This document shows, piece after piece, positions 8,715-17,970 of a DNA stretch of 64,000 bases. Both the position numbers and the translations under genes were made by a program. Each line of letters starts with the position of its first letter. Within the stretch, counting starts at the first letter, position 1. The DNA comes from CAYWWM01 sp965198025 (lineage in GTDB: Bacteria > Acidobacteriota > Terriglobia > 2-12-FULL-54-10): assembly GCA_965198025.1 (NCBI GenBank), contig OZ240237.1, positions 1,364,001 through 1,428,000 of the forward strand. The letters are read 5' to 3'. The notes under the pieces were generated by a model. That model was not told the DNA's origin and ran no database searches. It saw nothing but the letters and a program-made list of their open reading frames with translations.

Positions 8715-8817
8715 GGGGGTCGCTCTATCGACTCCATCTCCCCGTAAACGAAAACCGGGGCAGCCAGCCGCATGCCAGCAAACCCCCGGCTCACAGTCTT
8801 GGGTGATTGGGGCGAAC

Positions 8818-9477
8818 TTACTTGGGCTGTGCCACGATCCGAAGATACGGGCGCGGGGCTTTCCATCCGTCCGGATACTTCAGCTTCGCTTCGTCGTTGG
8901 ACACCGCTGGCAGGATAATGACATCATCACCCTGCTTCCAATTGACCGGCGTGGCGACCTTGTGCTTTGCCGTAAGCTGCATCGAATCCAGAACGCGGAG
9001 AACTTCGTCGAAGTTGCGGCCGGTGCTCATCGGGTAGACGAGGATCAGTTTAATTTTTTTGTCGGGTCCGATTACAAACACGTTGCGCACGGTAGCGTTG
9101 TCCGCCGCGGTGCGGCCCTCGCAGGAGTCTCCGGCTTCTCCTGGCAGCATGTCATAGAGTTTGGCGACCGTTAGTTCCGGATCCCCAATCATCGGAAAGC
9201 CAACTCTGTGGCCCTGCGTTTCTTCAATGTCTTTCGACCACTTGCCGTGACTGTCAACCGGGTCGACGCTCAGCCCGATAATCTTGCAATTGCGCTTCTC
9301 AAATTCCGATTCCAGTCCCGCCATGTAGCCCAGTTCCGTGGTACAAACCGGCGTGAAATCTTTGGGATGCGAAAACAGGATGGCCCACCCGTCACCAATC
9401 CATTCGTGAAGATTGATCTTGCCTTGGGTGGTTTCGGCGGTGAAATCGGGCGCTGTATCATTGATGCGTATCGGCAT
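8818..9477 (-). CDS. 1-Cys peroxiredoxin (Prx6 type)
   Basis: A thiol peroxidase that reduces H2O2 and alkyl hydroperoxides. The 219-residue protein has the peroxidatic motif HPKDFTPVCTTELG with the catalytic Cys at residue 45, preceded by the AILFSHPxDFTPV strand. The following GLESEFEKRNCKIIGLSVD matches the Prx6 branch, and the longer C-terminal domain (HKVATPVNWKQGDDVIILP ... PRPYLRIVAQP) is also typical of Prx6 rather than AhpC. A resolving Cys in the AhpC position is absent. The reductant for such enzymes varies; a thioredoxin-like protein is one possibility, and one is encoded at 20291-20773, but no link is shown. Confidence 0.93.
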   Translation of the reverse strand: MPIRINDTAPDFTAETTQGKINLHEWIGDGWAILFSHPKDFTPVCTTELGYMAGLESEFEKRNCKIIGLSVDPVDSHGKWSKDIEETQGHRVGFPMIGDPELTVAKLYDMLPGEAGDSCEGRTAADNATVRNVFVIGPDKKIKLILVYPMSTGRNFDEVLRVLDSMQLTAKHKVATPVNWKQGDDVIILPAVSNDEAKLKYPDGWKAPRPYLRIVAQPK

Positions 9478-9722
9478 AAGTCTCCTCCGAGGAATACTTT
9501 CTTCTTATCGTCTACCGGCGTCCAGTTTGTACGTCATCGGCTCCCATTGTCAAGTCAGCCGTGTTGCGGCGCGGGTGTTGCCAGACCGGAGGTAACTCAC
9601 CCTGAAGGCGCAGGCAACCGGCCTCGAGCTGGTGCACCGTTGGCAAATCTCTGCTATGGGTTAGTAGACGAGCACCAGATTCAAAAGTTGCGAGAAAAGC
9701 TCTTCCGACATTGAGGGCTGGT

Positions 9723-11051
9723 CTAACGATGCGACCGGAGCTTCAGGAGAATCGGTGTGCCCTTGAATCCAAACTGCTTGCGCAATTGATTTACCAGGAA
9801 CCGCTCGTAGGAAAAGTGCAAGCGGCGGACCTTGTCCGTAAATAGTACGAAGCTGGGCGGCGAGGCCGAGGCTTGGGTGATGTAGTAGATCTTGGGCTTG
9901 CGGTGCGCCGGGCTGGTCCCACCCTTCAAATCAAGCGTTTGCAGGAACCGGTTGAGCTCGGCCGTACTAACACGCGCGCGCCGGGCGGCCATCAATTCCC
10001 GTACTTCCGGAAAGACCCAGGCAACTCCCCAGCCCGTCTTCGCGGAAAGAAACAGCCTCGGAGCGTACTCGAGATACTTGAGCTTTCTTGCGGCGTCATC
10101 CATCAAGGCCTTCTTGGCCGCACGCCGGCTGTCGCCCTTGTGCGCCTGATCCCACTTGTTGAACGCCACAATCACGGATTTGGCGCTTTGATGGGCATAG
10201 CCGCCGATGGTGGCGTCGAGAGCCGTCACTCCTTCTAGAGCATCGAGTAGAAGAATCGCCACATCGCAAAGGCGGATGTGGCGTCGAGACATGACAACAC
10301 TCAGCTTCTCCGCAATCAGCTGTGTCTTTGCCTTGCGGCGAATCCCCGCCGTGTCCACCAGGCGGTAGCGGATTCCATTCTGCTCTACTAAAGTATCGAC
10401 GGCATCCCGGGTGGTCCCGGGAACTTCGGAAACTATGGCGCGCTCAGCCTGCGCCAGCCGGTTCAGGAGGGTCGATTTGCCGACGTTGGGTCGGCCAATG
10501 ATGGCCACGTTGATTTCGTCGCTCGCCGCGGCGTCTTCTGCATCAGCCGGGGCCGGAAAGGCGGCTGTTACCTGATCCAGCAGGTCGTCCACCCCGAGGC
10601 CGTGCTCGGCCGATGTGGGGAACAGACGCGAGATGCCCAAATTGTAGAATTCCTCAGCCTTTGGAATCAAAGCGGCAGAGTCGATCTTGTTGACGGCCAA
10701 AGCCAGCGGCTTTCCGGTGCGGCGAAGGAGTTGCGCGAGCTCGAAATCGGAGGCCGTCAACTCGGTCCGCCCATCCACCACCATGACAATCTGCGCGGCC
10801 TGTTCGATGGCTAACTTGGCCTGTTCAAGGATGTGCAAGGGAATCTCCTCGGATTCTCCGCCCGCCACGCCGCCCGTGTCGGCGATTTCGAAACGCTTCC
10901 CCATCCATTCGGCTTGTCCGTAGATGCGGTCGCGCGTGATGCCCGGCTCATTGGTCACGATGGCGCGCCGCCGGCCGGTGATCCGGTTAAAGAGCGTCGA
11001 CTTGCCGACGTTCGGCCTCCCGACGATGGCTACGATGGGCAGAGGCACCAT
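9723..11051 (-). CDS. der: Ribosome biogenesis GTPase Der (EngA)
   Basis: Der is an essential GTPase with two tandem G domains, used in maturation of the 50S subunit. Both P-loops are seen, GRPNVGKSTLFNRI near the N-terminus and GRPNVGKSTLLNRLA near residue 190. Each domain has its DTGG or DTAG switch and an NKxD motif (NKID, NKWD). The C-terminal KH-like domain (YYITQASASPPSFVLFTD ... RFLVNQLRKQFGFKGTPI) completes the 442-residue protein. It starts with ATG and is transcribed divergently from the ATP synthase cluster, with about 150 bp between them. Confidence 0.96.
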   Translation of the reverse strand: MVPLPIVAIVGRPNVGKSTLFNRITGRRRAIVTNEPGITRDRIYGQAEWMGKRFEIADTGGVAGGESEEIPLHILEQAKLAIEQAAQIVMVVDGRTELTASDFELAQLLRRTGKPLALAVNKIDSAALIPKAEEFYNLGISRLFPTSAEHGLGVDDLLDQVTAAFPAPADAEDAAASDEINVAIIGRPNVGKSTLLNRLAQAERAIVSEVPGTTRDAVDTLVEQNGIRYRLVDTAGIRRKAKTQLIAEKLSVVMSRRHIRLCDVAILLLDALEGVTALDATIGGYAHQSAKSVIVAFNKWDQAHKGDSRRAAKKALMDDAARKLKYLEYAPRLFLSAKTGWGVAWVFPEVRELMAARRARVSTAELNRFLQTLDLKGGTSPAHRKPKIYYITQASASPPSFVLFTDKVRRLHFSYERFLVNQLRKQFGFKGTPILLKLRSHR

Positions 11052-11126
11052 ATCGGGATTGTATAATCGGCATACACAGAAGCAAAATCGAGTAGATGTC
11101 TCCGTTCCTGCGGCCTTCCCTCCGCG

Positions 11127-11156
11127 TTGACACTTCTGGAATCAGTATGTTACCAT
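11127..11156 (+). promoter_or_regulatory. Candidate promoter of the ATP synthase cluster
   Basis: A perfect TTGACA at 11127-11132 is followed after 18 bp by TACCAT at 11151-11156, with an extended TGT just before it. Transcription from about 11163 would leave a 40-nt leader before the first gene at 11203. Confidence 0.55.
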
Positions 11157-11202
11157 AGTTGGTTTGTAGTTCTTCGGTTACTGGGGCTGACAGGTCACCT
11201 AT

Positions 11203-11670
11203 ATGGAGCCTTTGGTCGCTCTGGGGGGAATCCTACTCGGAGCTATCCCTACATTCCTGCTTGTTTGGGCGTTGTATCTATACGTGACGCGCGTGTTCTT
11301 TCGGCCGTTGGAGGAAACTCTGAACAAGCGCCACCACGCCACGGACGGGATGCGTGCGGCTGCGGAATCCAACATTGCCGAGGCGCAAAAGAAGGCAGCA
11401 CAGTATGAGGAAAGCCTCCAATCCGCGCGAGCGGAACTCTACGAGCAGCAGGAACAAGAGCGACAGCAAGCCATCGAGCAGCGCGCCGAGATCGTGAAGC
11501 GGGTGCGCGCACAGGCTGAGGAGATGGTTGCCTGCGCTAGACAGGAGATCGAGCGAGACGTGGAAGAGGCCAAGAAACGGCTTTCCGCTGAGAGCGAGCT
11601 ACTGGCGCAGTCGATCAGCCGAGCGATTCTGGAGCGGGCCGGCTCCGGCGGAAGGGAGATGGCGCGCTGA
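11203..11670 (+). CDS. atpF': ATP synthase F0 subunit B' (first b-type subunit)
   Basis: A b-type peripheral-stalk subunit of the F1F0 ATP synthase. The 155-residue protein has one N-terminal transmembrane helix (GGILLGAIPTFLLVWALYLYV) and then a long, highly charged helix rich in Glu, Arg and Ala with KRHHATDGMRAAAE and repeated EQQEQERQQ segments, typical of the coiled-coil stalk. It is the first gene of the cluster and is followed 2 bp after its stop by a second b-type gene, so the stalk is probably a B/B' heterodimer, as known in photosynthetic and several other bacteria. Assignment of B' versus B is by order and is tentative. Confidence 0.85.
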   Translation: MEPLVALGGILLGAIPTFLLVWALYLYVTRVFFRPLEETLNKRHHATDGMRAAAESNIAEAQKKAAQYEESLQSARAELYEQQEQERQQAIEQRAEIVKRVRAQAEEMVACARQEIERDVEEAKKRLSAESELLAQSISRAILERAGSGGREMAR

Positions 11671-11672
11671 CG

Positions 11673-12368
11673 ATGTCCCGCGAAACACACATCCGTTGGA
11701 ATACGATTGCCACTCTCATCACGCTGGCGGTTCTGTTGTCTGCCGGCGGAAGAGTGATGGCCTTTCTGCAGGGTGACGCTGAGCCTCAGGAGGAGCCTGC
11801 CATCGTTGCACAGGCAACGGAGCCCGTGGCGGAAGAAGCAGAAATCGCGGAGGAGCACGCCGCGGCGGGAGCGGAAGAGCATGGTGTTATGGAGGTTGTT
11901 CTTCATTGGATGAACTTCCTGCTCATCGCCATCGGTGTTTGGTATCTGGGGAAAAAGTTCGCCGTCCCAATGTTTGCCGAGCGGACGCGCACCATTCAGG
12001 AGAATATGCAAACTTCGGCGCGAGCTATGGCAGAAGCGTCCGAGCGCTTGGCGGGCATCGAAAAAAAGTTGCAGCAGTTGGATGAAGAGATCCAGCGCCT
12101 CCGCGAGACGGCGCGCCGGGACGCTGCCGCCGAGCAGATCCGCATGGAGGAATTGGCCCAGGCCGAGACCCGCAAGATCTCCCAGGCTGCCGAGCTGGAA
12201 ATCGAGACCGCGGCGAAAGCGGCGCGGCGGGAGCTGCAGCGGTACTCCGCAGAACTAGCCGTCGGACTGGCGGAGAGACAGATTCGCGAGACGATTTCGA
12301 CCGACGCGGAAAAGCGAATCTTTCGCTCGTTCGTGAACGACTTAGGCGACGGCCAGGGGCGGTCCTGA
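11673..12368 (+). CDS. atpF: ATP synthase F0 subunit B
   Basis: The second b-type stalk subunit, 231 residues, longer than the usual 160. It has an extra N-terminal hydrophobic segment (IATLITLAVLLSAGGRVMAF) that resembles a signal peptide, then an acidic Glu/Ala-rich linker, and then the normal b-subunit membrane helix and start of the stalk (VVLHWMNFLLIAIGVWYLGKKF). The remainder is a coiled coil (ERLAGIEKKLQQLDEEIQRL ...) ending in the AERQIRETIS segment typical of b C-termini. The extra N-terminal segment is unusual; either it is cleaved or the protein spans the membrane twice. It is followed after 57 bp by atpH. Confidence 0.9.
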   Translation: MSRETHIRWNTIATLITLAVLLSAGGRVMAFLQGDAEPQEEPAIVAQATEPVAEEAEIAEEHAAAGAEEHGVMEVVLHWMNFLLIAIGVWYLGKKFAVPMFAERTRTIQENMQTSARAMAEASERLAGIEKKLQQLDEEIQRLRETARRDAAAEQIRMEELAQAETRKISQAAELEIETAAKAARRELQRYSAELAVGLAERQIRETISTDAEKRIFRSFVNDLGDGQGRS

Positions 12369-12425
12369 GACGAAGCATCGTAAGCCGAGCACGAACCGCC
12401 CGCAGACGATCAGGAAAGAGAAGAG

Positions 12426-12983
12426 ATGCCTTCGACGGTTTCATTGAGATACGCTCGTGCCTTGGTGGACGCGCTGACAGGACAGCGGGCGGATGTTTCT
12501 CCGCGGTTGCTGGAGGCCATCCCGGTCCAGTTGGATGATTTTGAAACACTCCTCCGAAAGAACGCGGAGCTGCGAATCCTCTTCTCGACGCCAGCCATCT
12601 CGACGACCAAGAAGCGAGCCGTGCTAGCCGAGCTCTCGCCCCGACTGGAACTCGACCAACTGACGAGAAATTTTTTGACTGTCGTCATTCAGCACGACCG
12701 AATGAACCTGCTCGGCGAGATCACAGCCGCGTTTCGGATGCTCCTGGACGAGCGGACGGGCGTGGCGGTGGCGGAGATCACCACAGCTCGACCACTCGAC
12801 GAAGCCGAAAAGGGTGAATTAGTGGGAGCGCTCGCAGCCCGGACGGGACGACAGGTGCGGATGAACTTTGCGCTCGATCCAAGCCTGATCGGCGGCGTCA
12901 CAGCACGGGTCGGCAGCACCATTTATGACGGTTCCGTACGCGGGCAACTGGCCCGCCTCCGCGCCGATCTGATGTCCGGCTGA
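12426..12983 (+). CDS. atpH: ATP synthase F1 subunit delta
   Basis: Delta (OSCP-like) joins the peripheral stalk to the top of the alpha3beta3 head. The 185-residue protein starts with MPSTVSLRYARALVDAL, the usual YAxAL opening, and ends with the diagnostic LIGGVTARVGSTIYDGSVRG, matching the IGGxxxxxGdxxxDgSvrgxL signature. An AAGAGAAGAG purine run precedes the ATG. It lies between atpF and atpA, the standard order. Confidence 0.95.
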   Translation: MPSTVSLRYARALVDALTGQRADVSPRLLEAIPVQLDDFETLLRKNAELRILFSTPAISTTKKRAVLAELSPRLELDQLTRNFLTVVIQHDRMNLLGEITAAFRMLLDERTGVAVAEITTARPLDEAEKGELVGALAARTGRQVRMNFALDPSLIGGVTARVGSTIYDGSVRGQLARLRADLMSG

Positions 12984-13024
12984 ACCGGCGAGCATCGTAA
13001 GGAGTTGTGCTAAGGAGTTTAGGA

Positions 13025-14575
13025 GTGCCTCAAATTAAAGCAGACGAGATCAGCAAGATCATCCGCCAACAGATCGAGAACTTCGAAACCGCGATGAATG
13101 TCACGGAGGTCGGTTCGGTCATCTCGGTCGGCGACGGCATCGCCCGAATCTACGGTCTGGAACGTGTGATGGCGGGCGAGTTGCTGGAGCTTCCGCACGG
13201 CGTCTCCGGCATCGCCATGAACCTCGAGGAGGATCAGATCGGTGCGGTGCTCCTTGGCGACTACACCGAGATCAAGGAAGGCGACCTTGCCAAGCGGACC
13301 GGCAAGATTATGTCTGTCCCCGTGGGCGAGGCAATGGTCGGGCGGGTGGTGGACGCGCTAGGCCGGCCGATTGACGACAAAGGCCCGATTCTGACCGAGC
13401 AGTTTTTCCCGATCGAGCGAATCGCACCGGGCGTAGTTGCGCGGCATCCTGTAAAGGAGCCTTTGCAGACCGGATTGAAAGCCATCGATGCCATGATCCC
13501 CATAGGCCGCGGCCAGCGCGAGTTGATCATTGGCGACCGCCAGACGGGCAAGACCGCCGTCGTGCTCGACACCATCATTAACCAGAAGGGTGGCGACGTG
13601 ATCGCCATCTACGTCGCGATCGGGCAGAAGCGCTCCACGGTAGCTCAGGTTGTGAAGACCCTCGAACAATACGGAGCCATGGACTACACCATCGTCGTAG
13701 TCGCCTCGGCGAGCGACCCGGCACCAATGCAGTTCCTAGCGCCGTATTCCGGGTGCGCCATCGGTGAATTCTTCCGCGACAGCAAGAGGCACGCTTTGTG
13801 CATTTACGACGACCTCTCGAAGCACGCCGCGGCTTACCGGGAAATTTCGCTGCTGCTGCGGCGACCACCCGGACGGGAAGCGTACCCCGGCGACGTGTTC
13901 TATCTGCACTCGAGGCTCCTCGAACGCGCCGCCCGGCTGAGCGAAGAAAAGGGTGGGGGGTCGCTGACAGCCCTGCCGATCATCGAAACGCAGGCCGGTG
14001 ACGTTTCGGCCTACATCCCGACCAACGTCATCTCGATCACCGACGGCCAGATTTATCTCGAAACCGATCTGTTCAATACCGGCATCCGCCCGGCCATCAA
14101 CGTTGGACTTTCGGTTTCGCGCGTGGGCGGCAACGCGCAAATCAAGGCCATGAAGCAGATCGCCGGGACGCTGCGTCTCGACTTGGCCCAGTACCGCGAG
14201 CTTGCTGCGTTTGCGCAGTTCGGGTCTGACCTCGACAGATCAACGCAGGCACTTCTTGCCCGCGGCCAGCGGCTGACCGAGTTGCTGAAGCAGGACCAAT
14301 ACAGCCCCTTGCCGGTTACGAAGCAGATTCTCGCCATCTATGCCGGAACGCAAGGGTTTGTGGACGACTTGGCTGTGGAGGAGATCCGCTCATTTGAAGC
14401 CGACCTCTACCACTTTGTGGACACCTATCATCCGGGGCTTCTCCCGAAGCTGGCGGAGAAGAGAGAGCTAATCGACGAGATCCGAGGGGAGTTCGACAAG
14501 GTGTTACAGGAGTTCAAGCAGCAGAGAGCTGCCCGGCGGCCCGTTGGGGCCTCTACGCCAGCTTCGGCGGCGTGA
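13025..14575 (+). CDS. atpA: ATP synthase F1 subunit alpha
   Basis: Alpha is the regulatory nucleotide-binding subunit of the F1 head. The 516-residue product has the P-loop GDRQTGKTA near residue 170 and the alpha/beta signature segment PAINVGLSVSRVGG. The GTG at 13025 was chosen because the resulting VPQIKADEISKIIRQQIENF matches the usual start of alpha subunits and a TAAGGAG site sits 8-14 bp upstream; a GTG at 13007 would add six residues with no family support. It is followed after 25 bp by atpG. Confidence 0.96.
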   Translation: MPQIKADEISKIIRQQIENFETAMNVTEVGSVISVGDGIARIYGLERVMAGELLELPHGVSGIAMNLEEDQIGAVLLGDYTEIKEGDLAKRTGKIMSVPVGEAMVGRVVDALGRPIDDKGPILTEQFFPIERIAPGVVARHPVKEPLQTGLKAIDAMIPIGRGQRELIIGDRQTGKTAVVLDTIINQKGGDVIAIYVAIGQKRSTVAQVVKTLEQYGAMDYTIVVVASASDPAPMQFLAPYSGCAIGEFFRDSKRHALCIYDDLSKHAAAYREISLLLRRPPGREAYPGDVFYLHSRLLERAARLSEEKGGGSLTALPIIETQAGDVSAYIPTNVISITDGQIYLETDLFNTGIRPAINVGLSVSRVGGNAQIKAMKQIAGTLRLDLAQYRELAAFAQFGSDLDRSTQALLARGQRLTELLKQDQYSPLPVTKQILAIYAGTQGFVDDLAVEEIRSFEADLYHFVDTYHPGLLPKLAEKRELIDEIRGEFDKVLQEFKQQRAARRPVGASTPASAA

Positions 14576-14600
14576 TGAACGAGCACGAAGAAATTGATCT

Positions 14601-15467
14601 ATGCCCAGCCTGATTGACATGCGCCGGCGCATCCGTACCGTGCGCAACACACAACAGATCACGAAGGCGATGAAGATGATCTCAGCCGCACGACTGCGCC
14701 GAGCGCAGGACCGTGTATTCAACGCACGACCCTACGCGAATCTGCTCAAAGAAGTCATCGAGAGCCTGGTTGCGCGCATTGAATCGCCCGCCCACCCATT
14801 GCTGGCACGCCGCCCGCAGGAGCGGCTGGTGGCGATTGTGCTGTCGGGAGACCGCGGCCTGTGCGGGGCATTCAACACGAATATCATGCGCGCCACGGAG
14901 CGATTCCTTGAAGAGCACCGGAATGAGCAAGTGGAGCTGATCCCGGTGGGGCGGAAGGCGCGCGATTATCTTCGCCGCCGGGGTCGGCCGATCCGCAGGG
15001 AAGTGGTTCAGGTTTTTTCTCACATCGATTTCGCGCACGCCCGAGAGATCGGCGCCGATGTCACGGCCGCCTACGCAGAGGAGAAGACCGACGGTGTGGT
15101 GTTGATTTACAACGAATTCAAGAGCATTCTCTCGCAGCGCCTGGTGGTGGAACAGTTGCTGCCGCTCCGCGAGTTTCAGCCGCCGCCGTCGCGCGCGGCA
15201 GCGTTTCGGAGAATCGATTACATTTACGAGCAGCCCCCGCGGGAAATCTACGAGACTCTATTGCCGAAGTACGTCGAGAGCCTAATCTTCCGGGGGCTGC
15301 TCGAATCCGCTGCCGCCGAGCACGCTGCCCGCATGACCGCGATGGATTCTGCTAGCAGCAACGCGGGAGAAATGATCGACAACCTGACCCTGACTATGAA
15401 CCGGATCCGTCAAGCTGCAATTACCAAGGAGATCATTGAAGTCGTCAGCGGCGCCGCGGCGCTGTGA
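14601..15467 (+). CDS. atpG: ATP synthase F1 subunit gamma
   Basis: Gamma is the central rotor shaft of F1. The 288-residue protein begins MPSLIDMRRRIRTVRNTQQI followed by TKAMKMISAARLRRAQ, the canonical N-terminal helix, and ends with the C-terminal helix MIDNLTLTMNRIRQAAITKE. The middle Rossmann-like domain contains SGDRGLCGAFNTNI. It is the last gene of this cluster; beta (atpD) and epsilon (atpC), which normally follow, are absent, and the next gene is convergent. Confidence 0.96.
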   Translation: MPSLIDMRRRIRTVRNTQQITKAMKMISAARLRRAQDRVFNARPYANLLKEVIESLVARIESPAHPLLARRPQERLVAIVLSGDRGLCGAFNTNIMRATERFLEEHRNEQVELIPVGRKARDYLRRRGRPIRREVVQVFSHIDFAHAREIGADVTAAYAEEKTDGVVLIYNEFKSILSQRLVVEQLLPLREFQPPPSRAAAFRRIDYIYEQPPREIYETLLPKYVESLIFRGLLESAAAEHAARMTAMDSASSNAGEMIDNLTLTMNRIRQAAITKEIIEVVSGAAAL

Positions 15468-15522
15468 GGCCCAGTGTTAGTATTCTTCAGGTAATATGTC
15501 CGACGCCGGATACCCGTTCTTG

Positions 15523-16155
15523 CTACTCCCCGAGAAAATCCTTTAACTCCACTTCCGAAATCGCACCTTCGCGGATCAGCCGCCACTTGGGAACGGTGAT
15601 ATCCACCGTCGTGGCGACCCTCTGGTCAGGGACGTCACTGTCCAAGATCAGGGAGAGGTGATTGCCCAGCATGGCAAGAACTTTCGAGGCGTTCGCACAG
15701 GTAGGGTGCCCGGAAACGTTGGCGCTGGTTGCGACCAACGGCATACCGAACTGCGCCAGCAGAGAGCGCGCGATCGGCGAATCGGGCTGACGAACGGCGA
15801 GTCGGGCGGTGTTTCCGGTGACTTTCAGCGGCACGGTTCCGGCGGCCTCCACGATGATCGTGAGCGGCCCAGGCCAATACCGATGCGCAAGCAAATAGAA
15901 GCGGGACGGCAAGTGCTGCGCCAACTCTGTCACCTGATCGATCGATTCCACCATCAACGGCAGCGAGCGGTCCCAGGCACGACTCTTTGCCTGAAATGCC
16001 TTACCAACCGCGGCCAGATTAAACGGGTCAGCCAGCAGGACGTAGAGTGCGTCGGTGGGGATGGCCACGAGCTCTCCCCGCCGGAGGGCGTTGGCCGCGT
16101 ATGCTATCTTGTCTTCTTCCGGGTAATCAGATTGAATTGGGAGAACTTCCGCCAT
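15523..16155 (-). CDS. L-threonylcarbamoyladenylate synthase (Sua5/YrdC/YwlC family)
   Basis: Enzymes of this family make threonylcarbamoyl-AMP from Thr, bicarbonate and ATP, the first step of t6A37 tRNA modification. The ATG giving MAEVLPIQSDYPEEDKIAYA was chosen; the frame continues 38 codons upstream but without family features. The YrdC core is seen: ALRRGELVAIPTDALYVLLAD, then KSRAWDRSLPLMV, YWPGPLTIIVEA, LAVRQPDSPIARSLL and PLVATSANVSGHPT. At 210 residues it is the short form without the Sua5 C-terminal domain. The usual TDTVYGLxxD motif reads TDALYVLLAD here, a mild departure, so a specialised paralogue is possible. It converges on atpG. Confidence 0.88.
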   Translation of the reverse strand: MAEVLPIQSDYPEEDKIAYAANALRRGELVAIPTDALYVLLADPFNLAAVGKAFQAKSRAWDRSLPLMVESIDQVTELAQHLPSRFYLLAHRYWPGPLTIIVEAAGTVPLKVTGNTARLAVRQPDSPIARSLLAQFGMPLVATSANVSGHPTCANASKVLAMLGNHLSLILDSDVPDQRVATTVDITVPKWRLIREGAISEVELKDFLGE

Positions 16156-16490
16156 TGTCCGCCAGCTTCTTCCGGTTTTAGCGAGCCTACCATGCCTGCT
16201 TCCGGGGGTCAACCGGACGACTCCAGAAGGGCAAAGGCTGGAACTTTGTCTGGTTTCAAGTGACCTCAAGTTGGACGCGGAGGCCTGAATGTGGAAGCAT
16301 GCTGGGGAGAATTGCGGTTTGGGTAGGGACGTGTCTGGGTCCAGAACGCTGTTACTCGGCGGTGGTGGTCACGGAAAGGAGTGGTGCGAAAGCTACATTT
16401 TCCCAACAGGGCGGAAGTACCAAACGCAGCACGATGGTGAGTCTGCGCGCTTCCTTCCAGGGCGAAGGAGCGAGACGGAAGGAATAGCGA
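16156..16490. other. Intergenic stretch without a recognisable gene
   Basis: About 335 bp between the starts/ends of the Sua5-type gene and the MmgE/PrpD gene. Short frames exist on both strands but none shows a ribosome site with a recognisable product. No clear hairpin or repeat was seen. Confidence 0.4.
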
Positions 16491-17936
16491 TCAGTCGTTC
16501 CCGGCCAGCAGAGCGGTGAGCGAGCGGACGTCAGTTACTTCTTCGAGCCGGCGTACGGTTTCGATGATCCTGGTGGTATGCACCGCAGGCCAGCGTCCGA
16601 ATTCGGCGCAGCCGCGGAACTTTTGTGCGACCTCATCGTAGCTCATCGGATTGGCGGGGCTTCCCTTGCCAAAGTCGGCGTGTCCGGTGATCGTACTCCC
16701 GTCGGCGCGCTCGATTTCGAGGATCGTGGTCATTTTGTCATATCCGGCAGCCTCGGCTTCGAGATGGACCTGAAACTCCACCCGCTCGATCATGGCTTGT
16801 ACGTCGGGGCGATTGACGACGGCGTCAGTGAACTCAGTAAGGCTGGCCTGGCGTTCGAGTACCAGGATCGCCATGCAGAACTCCATGCTGAACTTCGCCT
16901 GCAGCTCGTTCTTGGGACGATGATGGATGAGTGCGTTCAGCATGTTGTGGTTGGTGCCGACTCGGATTTGCTTAACCTCTTCCGGTTGTAGGTTGTGTTC
17001 GCGGATGAGTTCCAGCATCCGGGTCATGCCCGGATGCGTGAGCGATCCCGAGGGATGCGGTTTGATCGACACTCCCGGGGATTCGAACGTCCAGGGATTC
17101 CCAAGCTTGCCCTGGATCGAATCGAGATCGTAGCCGCCTCCGTGGGCCTGGAAGAAGCCGCGCGGCGATTCGAGAATCTTGTCCGTTGCAGTCCAGCCGA
17201 GGCTCGCCAAATCCGCTGCCACCACGCCGCTTTCCGATGCCCGTCCGGCGTGGAACGGCTTGGTCATCGTGCCGAAGTTCTCCCGCAAGCCGCCGGCCTG
17301 GCTTGCTGCGATGGCCATTGCCCGCAGCAGCTTGTTGAGATCCAGCCCCAGCAACCTGCCCGTCGCGCACGCCGACGCAAACGACCCACAGGTGGCGGTC
17401 GAATGGAACCCGTGCTGGTAGTGCCGGGGCGAAATCGCTTCGGAGATCTTGCACTCAACCTCTACGCCCAGTTGATAGGCCAGCAAGAGGTCCATGCCAG
17501 ACATCCCGCGCACTTCCACGACTGCGAGCGCGGCTGGCAGTGCCGGGGCCGTCGGATGCGTCAGCAGGCCGTACACGCGGTCTTTGGCACCGGCGAGCTG
17601 GGTATCGTCGTAATCATCCGCGTGCATGGCGACACCGTTGGCGAACGCCGCGAAGCGTTCCGGAACCTTGAGGCCCGTTCCGATGACCGTGGCACCGCCG
17701 GACGCGCCCAGGCCTTCAAGATACGTTCTCACAAGTCTCCCAGACCCGGCCACCGAGCCGGCGATAGCCAACCCCAAGCCATCGAGCAGGGACTTCTTCC
17801 CCAGCTCCATGACGGAGTCCGGGATGGATGCGTACTCGGTGTCGCATACGAACCCAGCCACATAGCGGGTCAGACCCTCTCCTTTGGTCGAATGGATGTC
17901 CGGGGTGAATCGAGTGATCTCTTGAACGTTCGCCAT
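16491..17936 (-). CDS. MmgE/PrpD family protein
   Basis: MmgE/PrpD proteins include 2-methylcitrate dehydratase and cis-aconitate decarboxylase. The 481-residue protein shows the all-helical N-terminal domain (GLTRYVAGFVCDTEY), the DGLGLAIAG segment, FANGVAMHADDYDDT, which matches the conserved NG-x-x-x-H-x-x-D-x-D-D motif, and HPTAPALPAALAV followed by AYQLGVEVECKI. The C-terminal domain includes HPSGSLTHPGMTRMLEL. The start at MANVQE is chosen; seven further residues are possible. It lies 34 bp downstream of a DASS di/tricarboxylate transporter gene, so the two probably form an operon for uptake and conversion of a carboxylic acid. No methylcitrate synthase or lyase is nearby, so the exact substrate is unknown. 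Confidence 0.88.
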   Translation of the reverse strand: MANVQEITRFTPDIHSTKGEGLTRYVAGFVCDTEYASIPDSVMELGKKSLLDGLGLAIAGSVAGSGRLVRTYLEGLGASGGATVIGTGLKVPERFAAFANGVAMHADDYDDTQLAGAKDRVYGLLTHPTAPALPAALAVVEVRGMSGMDLLLAYQLGVEVECKISEAISPRHYQHGFHSTATCGSFASACATGRLLGLDLNKLLRAMAIAASQAGGLRENFGTMTKPFHAGRASESGVVAADLASLGWTATDKILESPRGFFQAHGGGYDLDSIQGKLGNPWTFESPGVSIKPHPSGSLTHPGMTRMLELIREHNLQPEEVKQIRVGTNHNMLNALIHHRPKNELQAKFSMEFCMAILVLERQASLTEFTDAVVNRPDVQAMIERVEFQVHLEAEAAGYDKMTTILEIERADGSTITGHADFGKGSPANPMSYDEVAQKFRGCAEFGRWPAVHTTRIIETVRRLEEVTDVRSLTALLAGND

Positions 17937-17970
17937 GCGCTTGTGTAGGCCTCCCACACGGGCTATCCCG

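Noticed and set aside
8818..9477. Peroxiredoxin as a selenoprotein
   Set aside because: The peroxidatic residue is Cys45 with a normal codon; the frame is unbroken.
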